DNA of 34,203 nucleotides from a virus, in the IMG/VR virus record IMGVR_UViG_3300009158_000124, positions 1 to 34,203 of that record; one strand, written 5' to 3'. Numbering within the stretch: the first letter of the stretch is position 1; every line of letters starts with the position of its first letter. Shown here piece by piece: positions 22,091 to 29,404 of the stretch. The position numbers and the translations under genes are program-made. Under the pieces are notes generated by a model. It was not told the origin of the DNA. It saw nothing but the letters and a program-made list of their open reading frames with translations, and did not search any database.

Positions 22091-23779
22091 ATGACAGTAG
22101 CAAACTTATTTGCAAAACATAGAGCAGGGGGCATTTCAAAAGAAAAGTTTCTATATGAAGTTCGTAAGGATGCTCAACTTCCTTTTATATCAAATTTGAC
22201 TTCTTATGATGATGCTATTAAGATGCTTAAGCAGAAGAGCGTAATCAAAGAAGCCGCTATGTATGGAAATTCAGATGGGGATTATGATCAAAAGCAAAAT
22301 GATATAGAACAAATAGAGACGATATATGATGCTGGATTAGTTGCATTTAAGTCTGGAGATATAGAGAAGGCTCAAAAGCTATATAAAAAAGCAATACTTT
22401 TAGGCGCCTCTTTATCTTGGGATGAAAAAGAATTACCTCCTTACGATCAAGCATTAAAGAAAGCTGGAGGATTGAGTGAATCAGAAAATTCAGAAGTCAA
22501 TACTCAAGACAAATTTGACGTAGTCCTAGTAAATGGAGAAAAATACCATAATGTTATTTTTAAATCAATTGACTCTTTTGAAACCGAGGATGGGAAATCT
22601 ATGATGCATCAGCAGATTAAATCATCAAAGAAAGCTGGAGGATTGAGTGAATCAGAAAATTCAGAAGTCAAGGTTGGAAATACCTACGAATACGCCATGG
22701 CTCCTGGAGATACTGTTACTATTGATTCTATAAGTGGAGATGATATGAAAGTAACAACTCTGCAAAAAGGGAAGAAATATAACGGGGAAGAGACAAAATC
22801 GTGGATAGAACAGGCAATTCGTATGGGTTTACTAAATCTAAAAGAAAGTAAATCTCCAAAGAAAGTCATAAAAGAGCAAGAAGACCTACACCTTACTATA
22901 GACAGATTGAATCCTATACTAGTGAATAAAGCTATAAATGTAGAACTTGCAAAACTTCCAGAGATAAATGCAGCAATATACCAAAAGACTCTTGAAAAGG
23001 TAGTAAACAAACTCAAGAAAGATCCAAGATGTTATGATGACGTATTTGTATCAAATGCAAAAGAAATCAATAAATCAGATGAGAAGCTTAAGATGGTGCC
23101 AGTAAAAAAAGAAATGAAAGATCCACACCACCAGATGAAGACTCCAAAAGGTCTTGAAAAGCATAAGACAAATACAAAAGCTTCTACAAAAGAGAATAAG
23201 AAGGGAAAGCCAAAAGGCGTAAAGGAAATGTCAAGCGTTGCTAAGGGTCATAAAGGCCTGAAGCAAATGAAGCAACCTGAGAAAAAGCACAAGGTAATGG
23301 AAGCTATAGAGAAGTTTTTAAAAAAAAAATTAACTGAAGATAGCCATCATAGATACGGAATAGGCATGGGAGTAGAAACGCCAGATGGACCAGGAACTGT
23401 AAAAGCAATAGTAGGATCAACGCTTACTGTAGAATTTGGAGAAGGCAAACATAAGGACTATCAGATGAATATTATCAACCACTACTCTGGACATCATGAT
23501 AGCGTTCCAAATGAGCTTGATAGTGCAAAGATAAAGAAATTTGACGCAAAAGCAAAACCTGGAGTTAAGACTGTGGATGAGAAAAAGGACGACGTGATCA
23601 AAAAAGTAATGGAGTTCCTTAAGAAGAAAAAGAAAAAAGAGGTGGATGAAGTTGCGACAGCTAAAACAACTGATGCCGCTCATAATCAATCAGTGCTAAA
23701 TAAACTAAATAAAGTCCAAGGACCAGCAAGAGCAGAAATGCAAAAAGCTTTTAATTCAGGACAAGCAATAGATATATAA
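22091..23779 (+). CDS. Modular head-assembly protein with an internal exact repeat
   Basis: The 562-residue protein has a helical N-terminal module (NLFAKHRAGGISKEKFLYEVRKDAQLPFI) seen in other marine T4-like phages, and a TPR-like helix pair at about 75-115 (AGLVAFKSGDIEKAQKLYKKAI). Two copies of KKAGGLSESENSEV are each followed by a different small beta-rich segment. Then come a conserved helical block (DLHLTIDRLNPILVNKAI), a long Lys-rich stretch, and a beta domain near 420-465 (MGVETPDGPGTVKAIVGSTLTVEF). The C-terminus is charged. Its place immediately before the protease gene and its very basic middle suggest a prohead core or internal head protein; no enzymatic motif is visible. The repeat copies are identical in DNA. 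Confidence 0.65.
   Translation: MTVANLFAKHRAGGISKEKFLYEVRKDAQLPFISNLTSYDDAIKMLKQKSVIKEAAMYGNSDGDYDQKQNDIEQIETIYDAGLVAFKSGDIEKAQKLYKKAILLGASLSWDEKELPPYDQALKKAGGLSESENSEVNTQDKFDVVLVNGEKYHNVIFKSIDSFETEDGKSMMHQQIKSSKKAGGLSESENSEVKVGNTYEYAMAPGDTVTIDSISGDDMKVTTLQKGKKYNGEETKSWIEQAIRMGLLNLKESKSPKKVIKEQEDLHLTIDRLNPILVNKAINVELAKLPEINAAIYQKTLEKVVNKLKKDPRCYDDVFVSNAKEINKSDEKLKMVPVKKEMKDPHHQMKTPKGLEKHKTNTKASTKENKKGKPKGVKEMSSVAKGHKGLKQMKQPEKKHKVMEAIEKFLKKKLTEDSHHRYGIGMGVETPDGPGTVKAIVGSTLTVEFGEGKHKDYQMNIINHYSGHHDSVPNELDSAKIKKFDAKAKPGVKTVDEKKDDVIKKVMEFLKKKKKKEVDEVATAKTTDAAHNQSVLNKLNKVQGPARAEMQKAFNSGQAIDI
22456..22500 (+). repeat. 45-base exact direct repeat, copy 1
   Basis: Identical to 22627-22671 and in the same reading frame, 171 bases (57 codons) apart. 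It encodes KKAGGLSESENSEV within the modular head protein. Confidence 0.95.
22627..22671 (+). repeat. 45-base exact direct repeat, copy 2
   Basis: Second identical copy. Bases on either side differ (T versus C before; TA versus GG after), so the unit is sharply bounded and the two following segments are unrelated. Confidence 0.95.
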
Positions 23780-23780
23780 T

Positions 23781-24410
23781 ATGAAACCACAACTTCTCAT
23801 AGAGTATTCGGTATTTAAACCGCTTAGTCACCTTAAAGAAGGACTTCGTGGAAATGGCAATATGATAGTAGTCGGTAAGCTATCTTCTGCGGATATTCCA
23901 AATGCAAATTCCCGTATCTATCCACATGATATACTTATGTCCCAAGCACGGAAATATGCTGAAGGACCTATAAAGGAAAGAAGAGCATTCGGAGAATTAG
24001 ATCATCCAGAGACAAGTATAATCAATTTAAAGAATGTAAGCCATAACATCATGGAAATATGGTGGGAGGGTAAAGATCTATATGGCAGAGTTGAAATACT
24101 CCCTACACCGTCTGGAAACATCCTAAAGACGTTATTTGAGAATAATCTCTCAGTGGGTATATCATCAAGAGCTATGGGATCAGTTACACAAATAGGAGAA
24201 GGATTGGTGCAGGTAGAAGACGATTTAGATCTTATTGGGTGGGATTTTGTCTCGCAACCCTCAAATTTCGGTTCCTATATGCACCAAGAAGGCAAAAAAG
24301 GGCTTAAAGAATCGATAGATCATTCTGTATCAGTAGATAAATATTCTAGAATTCATAAGTTAATTTCAGAGATCATCTGTTTACAATCAGGGATTTGCTG
24401 TCTCCAATAA
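23781..24410 (+). CDS. gp21: Prohead core protease (T4 gp21-like)
   Basis: The 209-residue protein has the herpesvirus-assemblin/gp21 fold signatures: His75 in FGELDHPE and the nucleophile region Ser128-Ser129 in LSVGISSRAMGSV, with the following GWDFVSQPSN segment. In T4 this serine protease sits in the prohead core and, after assembly, cuts the scaffold, capsid protein and internal proteins after [LI]-x-E sequences. It is essential to the packaging-leader idea for this window, because it would be the enzyme that removes the shared N-terminal decapeptides. It starts one base after the previous stop. A terminator follows 24 bases after its stop. Confidence 0.92.
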   Translation: MKPQLLIEYSVFKPLSHLKEGLRGNGNMIVVGKLSSADIPNANSRIYPHDILMSQARKYAEGPIKERRAFGELDHPETSIINLKNVSHNIMEIWWEGKDLYGRVEILPTPSGNILKTLFENNLSVGISSRAMGSVTQIGEGLVQVEDDLDLIGWDFVSQPSNFGSYMHQEGKKGLKESIDHSVSVDKYSRIHKLISEIICLQSGICCLQ

Positions 24411-24434
24411 ATAATATACAAATAAAAATGATAG

Positions 24435-24461
24435 AATACGTCTTTTTGACGTATTTTTTTT
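24435..24461 (+). terminator. Rho-independent terminator after the protease gene
   Basis: An 8-base perfect stem, AATACGTC with GACGTATT, closes a TTTTT loop and is followed by a run of T to 24461. It separates the protease unit from the strongly expressed scaffold and capsid genes. Confidence 0.85.
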
Positions 24462-24488
24462 GTCAAAATTCGATTCTCGTCAAAAGTT

Positions 24489-24498
24489 GTATATTTAT
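24489..24498 (+). promoter_or_regulatory. Late-promoter-like motif GTATATTTAT with a 102-base leader
   Basis: The recurring element in variant form lies 27 bases after the terminator T-run. Unlike other copies it is followed by about 100 bases before the scaffold start. That leader holds an ATCGTTC/GAACGAT stem (24546-24571) and a GCGTC/GACGC pair (24507-24526). No gene lies in 24411-24600. Confidence 0.5.
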
Positions 24499-24600
24499 CA
24501 ACAGATGCGTCTTCCCAATATGACGCTATTATACTAATTTCCCATATCGTTCCATATCCTCAATGAACGATTAAGACAATCCAAAAAACTATAAAAAAGT

Positions 24601-25920
24601 ATGGAAAGTATTTACACTCAGGCTGTTGCTGATGCAAAAGCAGTTCGTGAAAGTGCCATGGCTAACGCTAAAGCTGCAATTCAGGAAGCATTCGAGCCAA
24701 AAATTAAGGCGATGTTAAAGAAGCACATCGTAGAATCTGAAGAAGATGAAATGGATGAACAAGAGATTTCAGGTATTGAAAAACCAGCTCATCGTTTATC
24801 TACAATTAAAAAAGCTACTGGATTTGCAAAAATGAAAGCTCCACAGGGCGCTATTGAAGATCTAGAAGAGTACGATGAAATGGACGAATCTAAAGAAGAA
24901 ATGAATGAAGGATCTTTTACATTTGATTATAATGATCCTGAATATGTTCAGACATTGTTAAATAAAGCTGGAATTAAAGCTATAGCAAGAACTGGAACTT
25001 TTGATGATGAAGTGGAAGTATCTGGTGATGCTAAAGCAATAAAACAAGCTAAAAAAATACTAGCTGATGATTTTGATTTAGGCATGGACGAAAATCTTGG
25101 TGCTGAATATGGTTCAGGACCTGCAGAAGAAGAAGATCCAGGTAATCTTGATGAAAAGTATCTTGATGAAATTCTAGATGAACTTTCAAATATGGATGAA
25201 GCAGAAGATCAAGATGAATCTGACGAAGAAGACGAAATTGATGAGGCTTACCAAATGGACGAAGCTGAAGAAGAAGCTGAAGAATCAGAAGAAGAAGATG
25301 AAGATGGTGAAGAAACATCAGAAGAAGACACTAAAGTTGTTGACGTTACACTCGGAGACCTTGTAAACGCAATCAAAGCTGCAATGGCTGGCAACGATAG
25401 TGGAGAAGACGCAGAAGCTGGTGATGATGAAGTTTCTCTTGATGAAATCCTCGCTGAATTGGAATATGAAGGTGAAGAGGATAAAATGGAAGAAGCTAAG
25501 AAGAAAGACAAAGAGCGTATTGTAAAAACAGGCGGAGCAGCTCTAAAAGCAGCAGAAAAAGAAACTGCGTATAAAAAAGAACTAGCTGAAGCTAAGAAAG
25601 CAATCGATTCAATGAGAGCAGAGCTAAATGAGATAAATCTCCTAAACGCTAAATTGCTTTATGTTAATAAGATCTTCAAATCTAAGTCTCTTACTGAATC
25701 TCAGAAGGTTAAAGTTCTCAATGCATTTGACAGAGCTACAACAGTAAAAGAAGTAAAAAACACATTTAAGGTTATTACTGAATCAATTACAGCTGAACCA
25801 AAAAGACAACTTAAAGAGTCTTATGGATTTGCATCTAAGCCAACAGGCGGAGCTCCAAAAGGAAACACACTGGAGTCTGATCCTTTCATAGCAAGAATGC
25901 AGAAACTAGCTGGACTTTAA
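24601..25920 (+). CDS. gp22: Prohead scaffold (core) protein, T4 gp22-like
   Basis: The 439-residue protein is extremely acidic and helical, the hallmark of T4-type scaffold. It has an N-terminal helix rich in Ala and Lys, a central Glu/Asp-rich region (for example AEEEAEESEEEDEDGEE), a coiled-coil C-terminal half with LAEAKKAIDSMRAELNEINLLNAKLLYVNKIF, and the conserved end FIARMQKLAGL. It builds the inner core on which the capsid forms and is then digested by gp21. Several [LI]-x-E sites are present (such as IVE near 43-45). Residues about 104-158 look like a small folded domain set into the acidic chain. It lies directly before the capsid gene, as in T4. Confidence 0.9.
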   Translation: MESIYTQAVADAKAVRESAMANAKAAIQEAFEPKIKAMLKKHIVESEEDEMDEQEISGIEKPAHRLSTIKKATGFAKMKAPQGAIEDLEEYDEMDESKEEMNEGSFTFDYNDPEYVQTLLNKAGIKAIARTGTFDDEVEVSGDAKAIKQAKKILADDFDLGMDENLGAEYGSGPAEEEDPGNLDEKYLDEILDELSNMDEAEDQDESDEEDEIDEAYQMDEAEEEAEESEEEDEDGEETSEEDTKVVDVTLGDLVNAIKAAMAGNDSGEDAEAGDDEVSLDEILAELEYEGEEDKMEEAKKKDKERIVKTGGAALKAAEKETAYKKELAEAKKAIDSMRAELNEINLLNAKLLYVNKIFKSKSLTESQKVKVLNAFDRATTVKEVKNTFKVITESITAEPKRQLKESYGFASKPTGGAPKGNTLESDPFIARMQKLAGL

Positions 25921-25962
25921 TCACAAACAAATTAAATAATTAAATTTAAAATCACAAACAAT

Positions 25963-27684
25963 ATGAATCTAGTAAATTCCCTTTTACAAGAATCTGCACA
26001 GAATGCCTACGGGACTACACTGTCAGTTTCTCAAAGACTCGTTAAGAAGTGGGGCAAATCAGGCCTGCTTAAAAACTTGAACGAGCATGACTCTAGGACG
26101 ATGGCGATGATCCTTGAGAATCAGTCTAAACAGCTCGTAACTGAGACTTCTGCTGCAACAGGTGGAGTATCTAACGGCGCTACATTCACAGCTGGTGCTG
26201 GTGAACAGTGGGCTGGTGTAGCTCTTCCGTTGGTTCGTAAGATCTTTGGTCAGCTTGCATCTAAGGAATTCGTATCAGTACAGCCAATGAATCTTCCCGC
26301 TGGTCTGGTATTCTACCTTGACTTCCAATATGGTACAACAGATCCTAGAGGTCAGTTCCCACTTGGATCATCATTGTATGGTACAAAGAATACAGCTGAC
26401 TTTGGTAATGCTGCATCAGGTGGTCTTTATGGCGCTGGTACTTTTGGATACTCACTAAACGTATTCTCACAGTCAGCTATTCCTGCGGCTAGCTGGTCAT
26501 TTGCATCTGGATCTGGTGTAACTTTTGCAAATCTAGATTTTGATTCAAACTACTCAGCGTCATTTGCTCTGCAGACAGATTTAGCTACTACACAGGTTTA
26601 TAAATTGACTTTGAATAGCGCAAGCGTAGTTCTACCTAATTTAAATACTTTGGGTGTTCGCGCATTTGAACTTACTTCAGGTTCAACATTAAGCTGTTTA
26701 AATCAATTTACTACTTATAACTCTGCTGGTCTTGGTACAGTTACATTCTATGTATCGGCATCTAATTTTGCTAATACAGCAGCATGGACGGCTACTACAG
26801 GAAGTGATAACAAGTATACTGTATTCTACAACAAAGCAACCGACTTTAATAAGATGGGTGACTTTGAAGATCGTACAGCTACACAAGGTGTTTCTGTTCC
26901 TAACGCCTACTCTCCTACCTCAATCTCTATACCAGAGGTTAACGTACAGATGGTAAGCCAGACAATCTCTGCTAAGACACGTAAGTTGAAAGCACAGTGG
27001 ACTCCAGAATTTGCACAAGATCTTAATGCGTACCACTCACTTGATGCTGAGGCTGAACTGACTGGTATTCTTTCTGAGTATATTACTCTTGAAATAGATC
27101 TTGAAGTTCTTGATATGTTGATCCAGTCTGCTCCAACAGCCGATTACTGGTCTGCTAAGGTTGGTAACCAGATCAACGCAACAAACTCAGGATTCAACTC
27201 AAATACTGCAGGTGTATTCTACAATCAAATGACATGGTTCCAGACTATCGGTATCAAGCTTCAGAAGTTGTCTAATATTATCCACCAGAAAACAATGCGT
27301 GGCGGAGCAAACTTTATGGTTGTTTCTCCAGCAGTAGCTACTATCCTTGAATCAATACCTGGATTTGCAGCTGATACTGATGGCGCAGCAGACACAATGA
27401 AGTACGCTTTTGGTGTACAAAAGATTGGTTCTCTTAACAGCCGTTATAAAGTGTATAAGAATCCTTATATGCTGGAGAACGTTATCCTGTTAGGTTTCCG
27501 CGGTAATCAATTCTTAGAGTGCGGTGCGGTTTACGCTCCATATGTGCCATTGATCATGACTCCGCTGGTGTACGATCCTACCACGTTTACTCCACGTAAG
27601 GGGATAATGACACGTTACGCGATGACGATGGTCCGTCCGGAATTTTATGCGAATTTGTTCGTAGCTGATTTGAATATAGTCTAA
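25963..27684 (+). CDS. gp23: Major capsid protein (T4 gp23-like)
   Basis: The 573-residue protein is a T4-family HK97-fold capsid subunit. Recognisable parts are the N-terminal propeptide, LPLVRKIFGQLASKEFVSVQPMNLPAGLVFYLDFQYG, the P-domain/helix region TRKLKAQWTPEFAQDLNAYHSLDAEAEL, and the C-terminal VYDPTTFTPRKGIMTRYAM...MVRPEFYANL. The insert at about 165-310 is beta-rich and Ser/Thr/Ala-rich, like an outward-facing domain. The start MNLVNSLLQE fits the leader shared by the predicted packaged proteins. A likely gp21 cut is after Glu61 (QLVTE), just before SAATGG. The gene has more C-ending and preferred codons than its neighbours, as expected for the most abundant protein. A strong terminator follows. 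Confidence 0.95.
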   Translation: MNLVNSLLQESAQNAYGTTLSVSQRLVKKWGKSGLLKNLNEHDSRTMAMILENQSKQLVTETSAATGGVSNGATFTAGAGEQWAGVALPLVRKIFGQLASKEFVSVQPMNLPAGLVFYLDFQYGTTDPRGQFPLGSSLYGTKNTADFGNAASGGLYGAGTFGYSLNVFSQSAIPAASWSFASGSGVTFANLDFDSNYSASFALQTDLATTQVYKLTLNSASVVLPNLNTLGVRAFELTSGSTLSCLNQFTTYNSAGLGTVTFYVSASNFANTAAWTATTGSDNKYTVFYNKATDFNKMGDFEDRTATQGVSVPNAYSPTSISIPEVNVQMVSQTISAKTRKLKAQWTPEFAQDLNAYHSLDAEAELTGILSEYITLEIDLEVLDMLIQSAPTADYWSAKVGNQINATNSGFNSNTAGVFYNQMTWFQTIGIKLQKLSNIIHQKTMRGGANFMVVSPAVATILESIPGFAADTDGAADTMKYAFGVQKIGSLNSRYKVYKNPYMLENVILLGFRGNQFLECGAVYAPYVPLIMTPLVYDPTTFTPRKGIMTRYAMTMVRPEFYANLFVADLNIV

Positions 27685-27711
27685 GTTTAAATTAACAATA
27701 GATATAAAGAT

Positions 27712-27736
27712 AGCCCCGTTTCTACGGGGCTTTTTT
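27712..27736 (+). terminator. Strong Rho-independent terminator after the capsid gene
   Basis: The perfect GC-rich stem AGCCCCGT with ACGGGGCT closes a four-base loop (TTCT) and runs into TTTTTT. It is the strongest terminator in the window and lies 28 bases after the capsid stop. Confidence 0.95.
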
Positions 27737-27779
27737 ATGTAAAATACTTTTAGATTTCAGTGATTTACCATAAAAGTCT

Positions 27780-27789
27780 GATATTTATT
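27780..27789 (+). promoter_or_regulatory. Late-promoter-like motif GATATTTATT
   Basis: Lies between the capsid terminator and the homing endonuclease and ends 14 bases before its ATG at 27804. It is preceded by CT, as are the copies at 28372 and 29377. Confidence 0.55.
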
Positions 27790-27803
27790 ATAAAAAGAAT
27801 TCT

Positions 27804-28367
27804 ATGGCACATGTTATTTATTTATTTACATTTCCAAATGGGAAACATTATGTAGGAAGAACTAAGAATTTTAAAAACAGATTAGAAAGTCATAAATCAA
27901 AAGCTAATAAAAAGAAAAATTTTGTTATTCATAAAGCGCTTAATAAATATGGTTGGGATAATGTTGAAAAATTAATAATAGATACAGCAGATACTTTAGA
28001 AGAGGCCATAGCAAAAGAATATGAATATATTGTTAAATATGATTGTATAAGAAATGGATATAATTTAACTATAGAAACTAAGCATGGGGGAGATATATGG
28101 ACTGATAGGAGAGATACCCAAGAATTTAAAGATTTTCAAGAAAGGATGAGAACATCTACTTTAGGAGAAAAAAATGGAATGTATGGAAAAACTCAAAAAG
28201 AAGAATCAAAAAATAAGATGAAAGACAAAGCAAAAGGTAGATTTAGTCTTCCTTGGTTTATTGAAAGACATGGAGAAATTAACGGTAATCAAAAATATGA
28301 AGATAGAAGAGCGTTTCTAAAATCCAGAAAATTAAAACATTCTCCCGATGGTAAATTTACGAAATAA
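27804..28367 (+). CDS. GIY-YIG homing endonuclease (free-standing)
   Basis: The 187-residue protein has an N-terminal GIY-YIG nuclease domain in variant form: VIYLFTFPNGKHYVGRT for the two motif halves, Arg26-type contacts in the following helix (NRLESHK), and the metal-site Glu in EEAIAKEYEYI. A NUMOD3-like DNA-binding element follows (GEKNGMYGKTQKEESKNKM), and a basic tail. Such enzymes nick a specific site in a related phage lacking the gene and spread by repair. It is AT-rich compared with neighbours (27901-27960 about 14 G or C in 60) and is set between the capsid terminator and the next gene with its own promoter-like motif. Its target may be in or near the capsid gene of relatives. Confidence 0.88.
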   Translation: MAHVIYLFTFPNGKHYVGRTKNFKNRLESHKSKANKKKNFVIHKALNKYGWDNVEKLIIDTADTLEEAIAKEYEYIVKYDCIRNGYNLTIETKHGGDIWTDRRDTQEFKDFQERMRTSTLGEKNGMYGKTQKEESKNKMKDKAKGRFSLPWFIERHGEINGNQKYEDRRAFLKSRKLKHSPDGKFTK

Positions 28368-28371
28368 TCCT

Positions 28372-28381
28372 GATATTTATA
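28372..28381 (+). promoter_or_regulatory. Late-promoter-like motif GATATTTATA
   Basis: Begins five bases after the homing endonuclease stop and ends 12 bases before the ATG at 28394. Confidence 0.55.
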
Positions 28382-28393
28382 TAAAACAATAAT

Positions 28394-28660
28394 ATGCCAC
28401 AAATAGTAGACGGATTAAAAGATCCATACGGTTTAAATGGCGGAGCAATAATAAGCGGCTCTGTGAATAAAGCTTGTGATGCATTCTGGTATTATGCAGT
28501 TACTGGAACTACTGCAATCATTAAATTTTCAAATCTTAGTGGAAGTTCTATAAGCGCATCATTCAACCAAGGTCAAAGTATATACGGAGCAATAACATCC
28601 GTAACACAATCATCTGGAGTGGCAATAGTCTATAGCGGATCTTATTTCCCAGGGTATTAA
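28394..28660 (+). CDS. Small beta-rich protein, possible head decoration or structural protein
   Basis: The 88-residue product is rich in Gly, Ser, Ala and aromatic residues with alternating hydrophobic pattern (for example GAIISGSVNKACDAFWYYAVTGTTAIIKF and SGVAIVYSGSYFPGY), typical of a small beta sandwich. It has one cysteine, few charges, no signal peptide and no enzymatic motif. I do not recognise a family. Its place between the capsid and neck genes, with its own promoter-like motif, suggests a virion component made in many copies, such as a decoration protein; this is inference from position and composition. Confidence 0.6.
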   Translation: MPQIVDGLKDPYGLNGGAIISGSVNKACDAFWYYAVTGTTAIIKFSNLSGSSISASFNQGQSIYGAITSVTQSSGVAIVYSGSYFPGY

Positions 28661-28684
28661 TAGTTTTAAAACCAAACAAATATT

Positions 28685-29362
28685 ATGGTCGAAGAAAAAG
28701 AAGAATCTATCGGGAGAAAACCCAAAGGTCCTATAAAGTTTCAAATACAGCTCAATGAAGAACAACGTTTAGCTAAACAAGTAATCTTTGATAATACAGT
28801 AACAATACTAAAAGGACAGGCTGGCTCTGGTAAGTCACTACTAGCTGCTCAGGTCGCTTTAGACATGTTATTTAAAAAGGATATAGGCAAGGTTATCATA
28901 ACACGACCTACAGTAGAAGCCGCAGCTAGTATAGGATTCCTTCCTGGATCTAAAGAAGATAAACTTGCTCCATTTACTGCTCCAATCTTTGATAATATGT
29001 ATAGACTCTATAATAAAGAGAAGATTGATAAGCTTATAGAGGAAGGTAAGATAGAGATATGTCCACTAGGTTTTATGAGAGGTAGAAACTTTTCAGACTG
29101 TTTAGTATTAGTAGATGAATCTCAGAATATAACGCATGATCAAATGAGATTGGTATTGGGCAGAATATGTAAAGGTTCAAAGATGATACTTTGCGGAGAC
29201 TCTTCTCAGATTGATCTAAAAGAAAAGAAGACTTCTGGTTTTGATTTCATATGTAAAAACTTTATCGATGTTCCAAAGTTTGCAGTAGTTATACTTAAAC
29301 AAAATCACAGAGATCCAATAGTAGAAGCCATACTAGAAGTATATAAGCGATACGAGGATTAG
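28685..29362 (+). CDS. phoH: PhoH-like ATPase
   Basis: The 225-residue protein has Walker A GQAGSGKS at 44-51, Walker B with Asp144-Glu145 in LVLVDESQN, the arginine-finger-type segment CGDSSQIDL, and the helicase-like QNHRDPIVEAI near the end, all in PhoH order. PhoH proteins are P-loop ATPases often found in marine phages. They have been linked to phosphate stress, but a link to RNA metabolism or helicase activity is as likely; the role in phage is unsettled. It matches the size of other phage PhoH core proteins. It has no obvious promoter-like motif of its own and follows the small beta protein by 24 bases. Confidence 0.93.
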   Translation: MVEEKEESIGRKPKGPIKFQIQLNEEQRLAKQVIFDNTVTILKGQAGSGKSLLAAQVALDMLFKKDIGKVIITRPTVEAAASIGFLPGSKEDKLAPFTAPIFDNMYRLYNKEKIDKLIEEGKIEICPLGFMRGRNFSDCLVLVDESQNITHDQMRLVLGRICKGSKMILCGDSSQIDLKEKKTSGFDFICKNFIDVPKFAVVILKQNHRDPIVEAILEVYKRYED

Positions 29363-29376
29363 TTATAGACTTTCCT

Positions 29377-29386
29377 GATATTTATT
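29377..29386 (+). promoter_or_regulatory. Late-promoter-like motif GATATTTATT
   Basis: Lies after phoH, preceded by CCT, and ends 18 bases before the neck protein ATG at 29405. Confidence 0.55.
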
Positions 29387-29404
29387 ATAAATAGAAATTC
29401 TATT

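Noticed and set aside
22456-22671. Two-repeat CRISPR or mobile element ends
   Set aside because: Both copies are in frame within one protein, and the sequence between encodes a continuing polypeptide.
25919-25961. Direct repeat AATCACAAACAA before the capsid gene as an attachment site
   Set aside because: The 12-base copies are A-rich leader sequence. No integrase or other integration sign is in the window.
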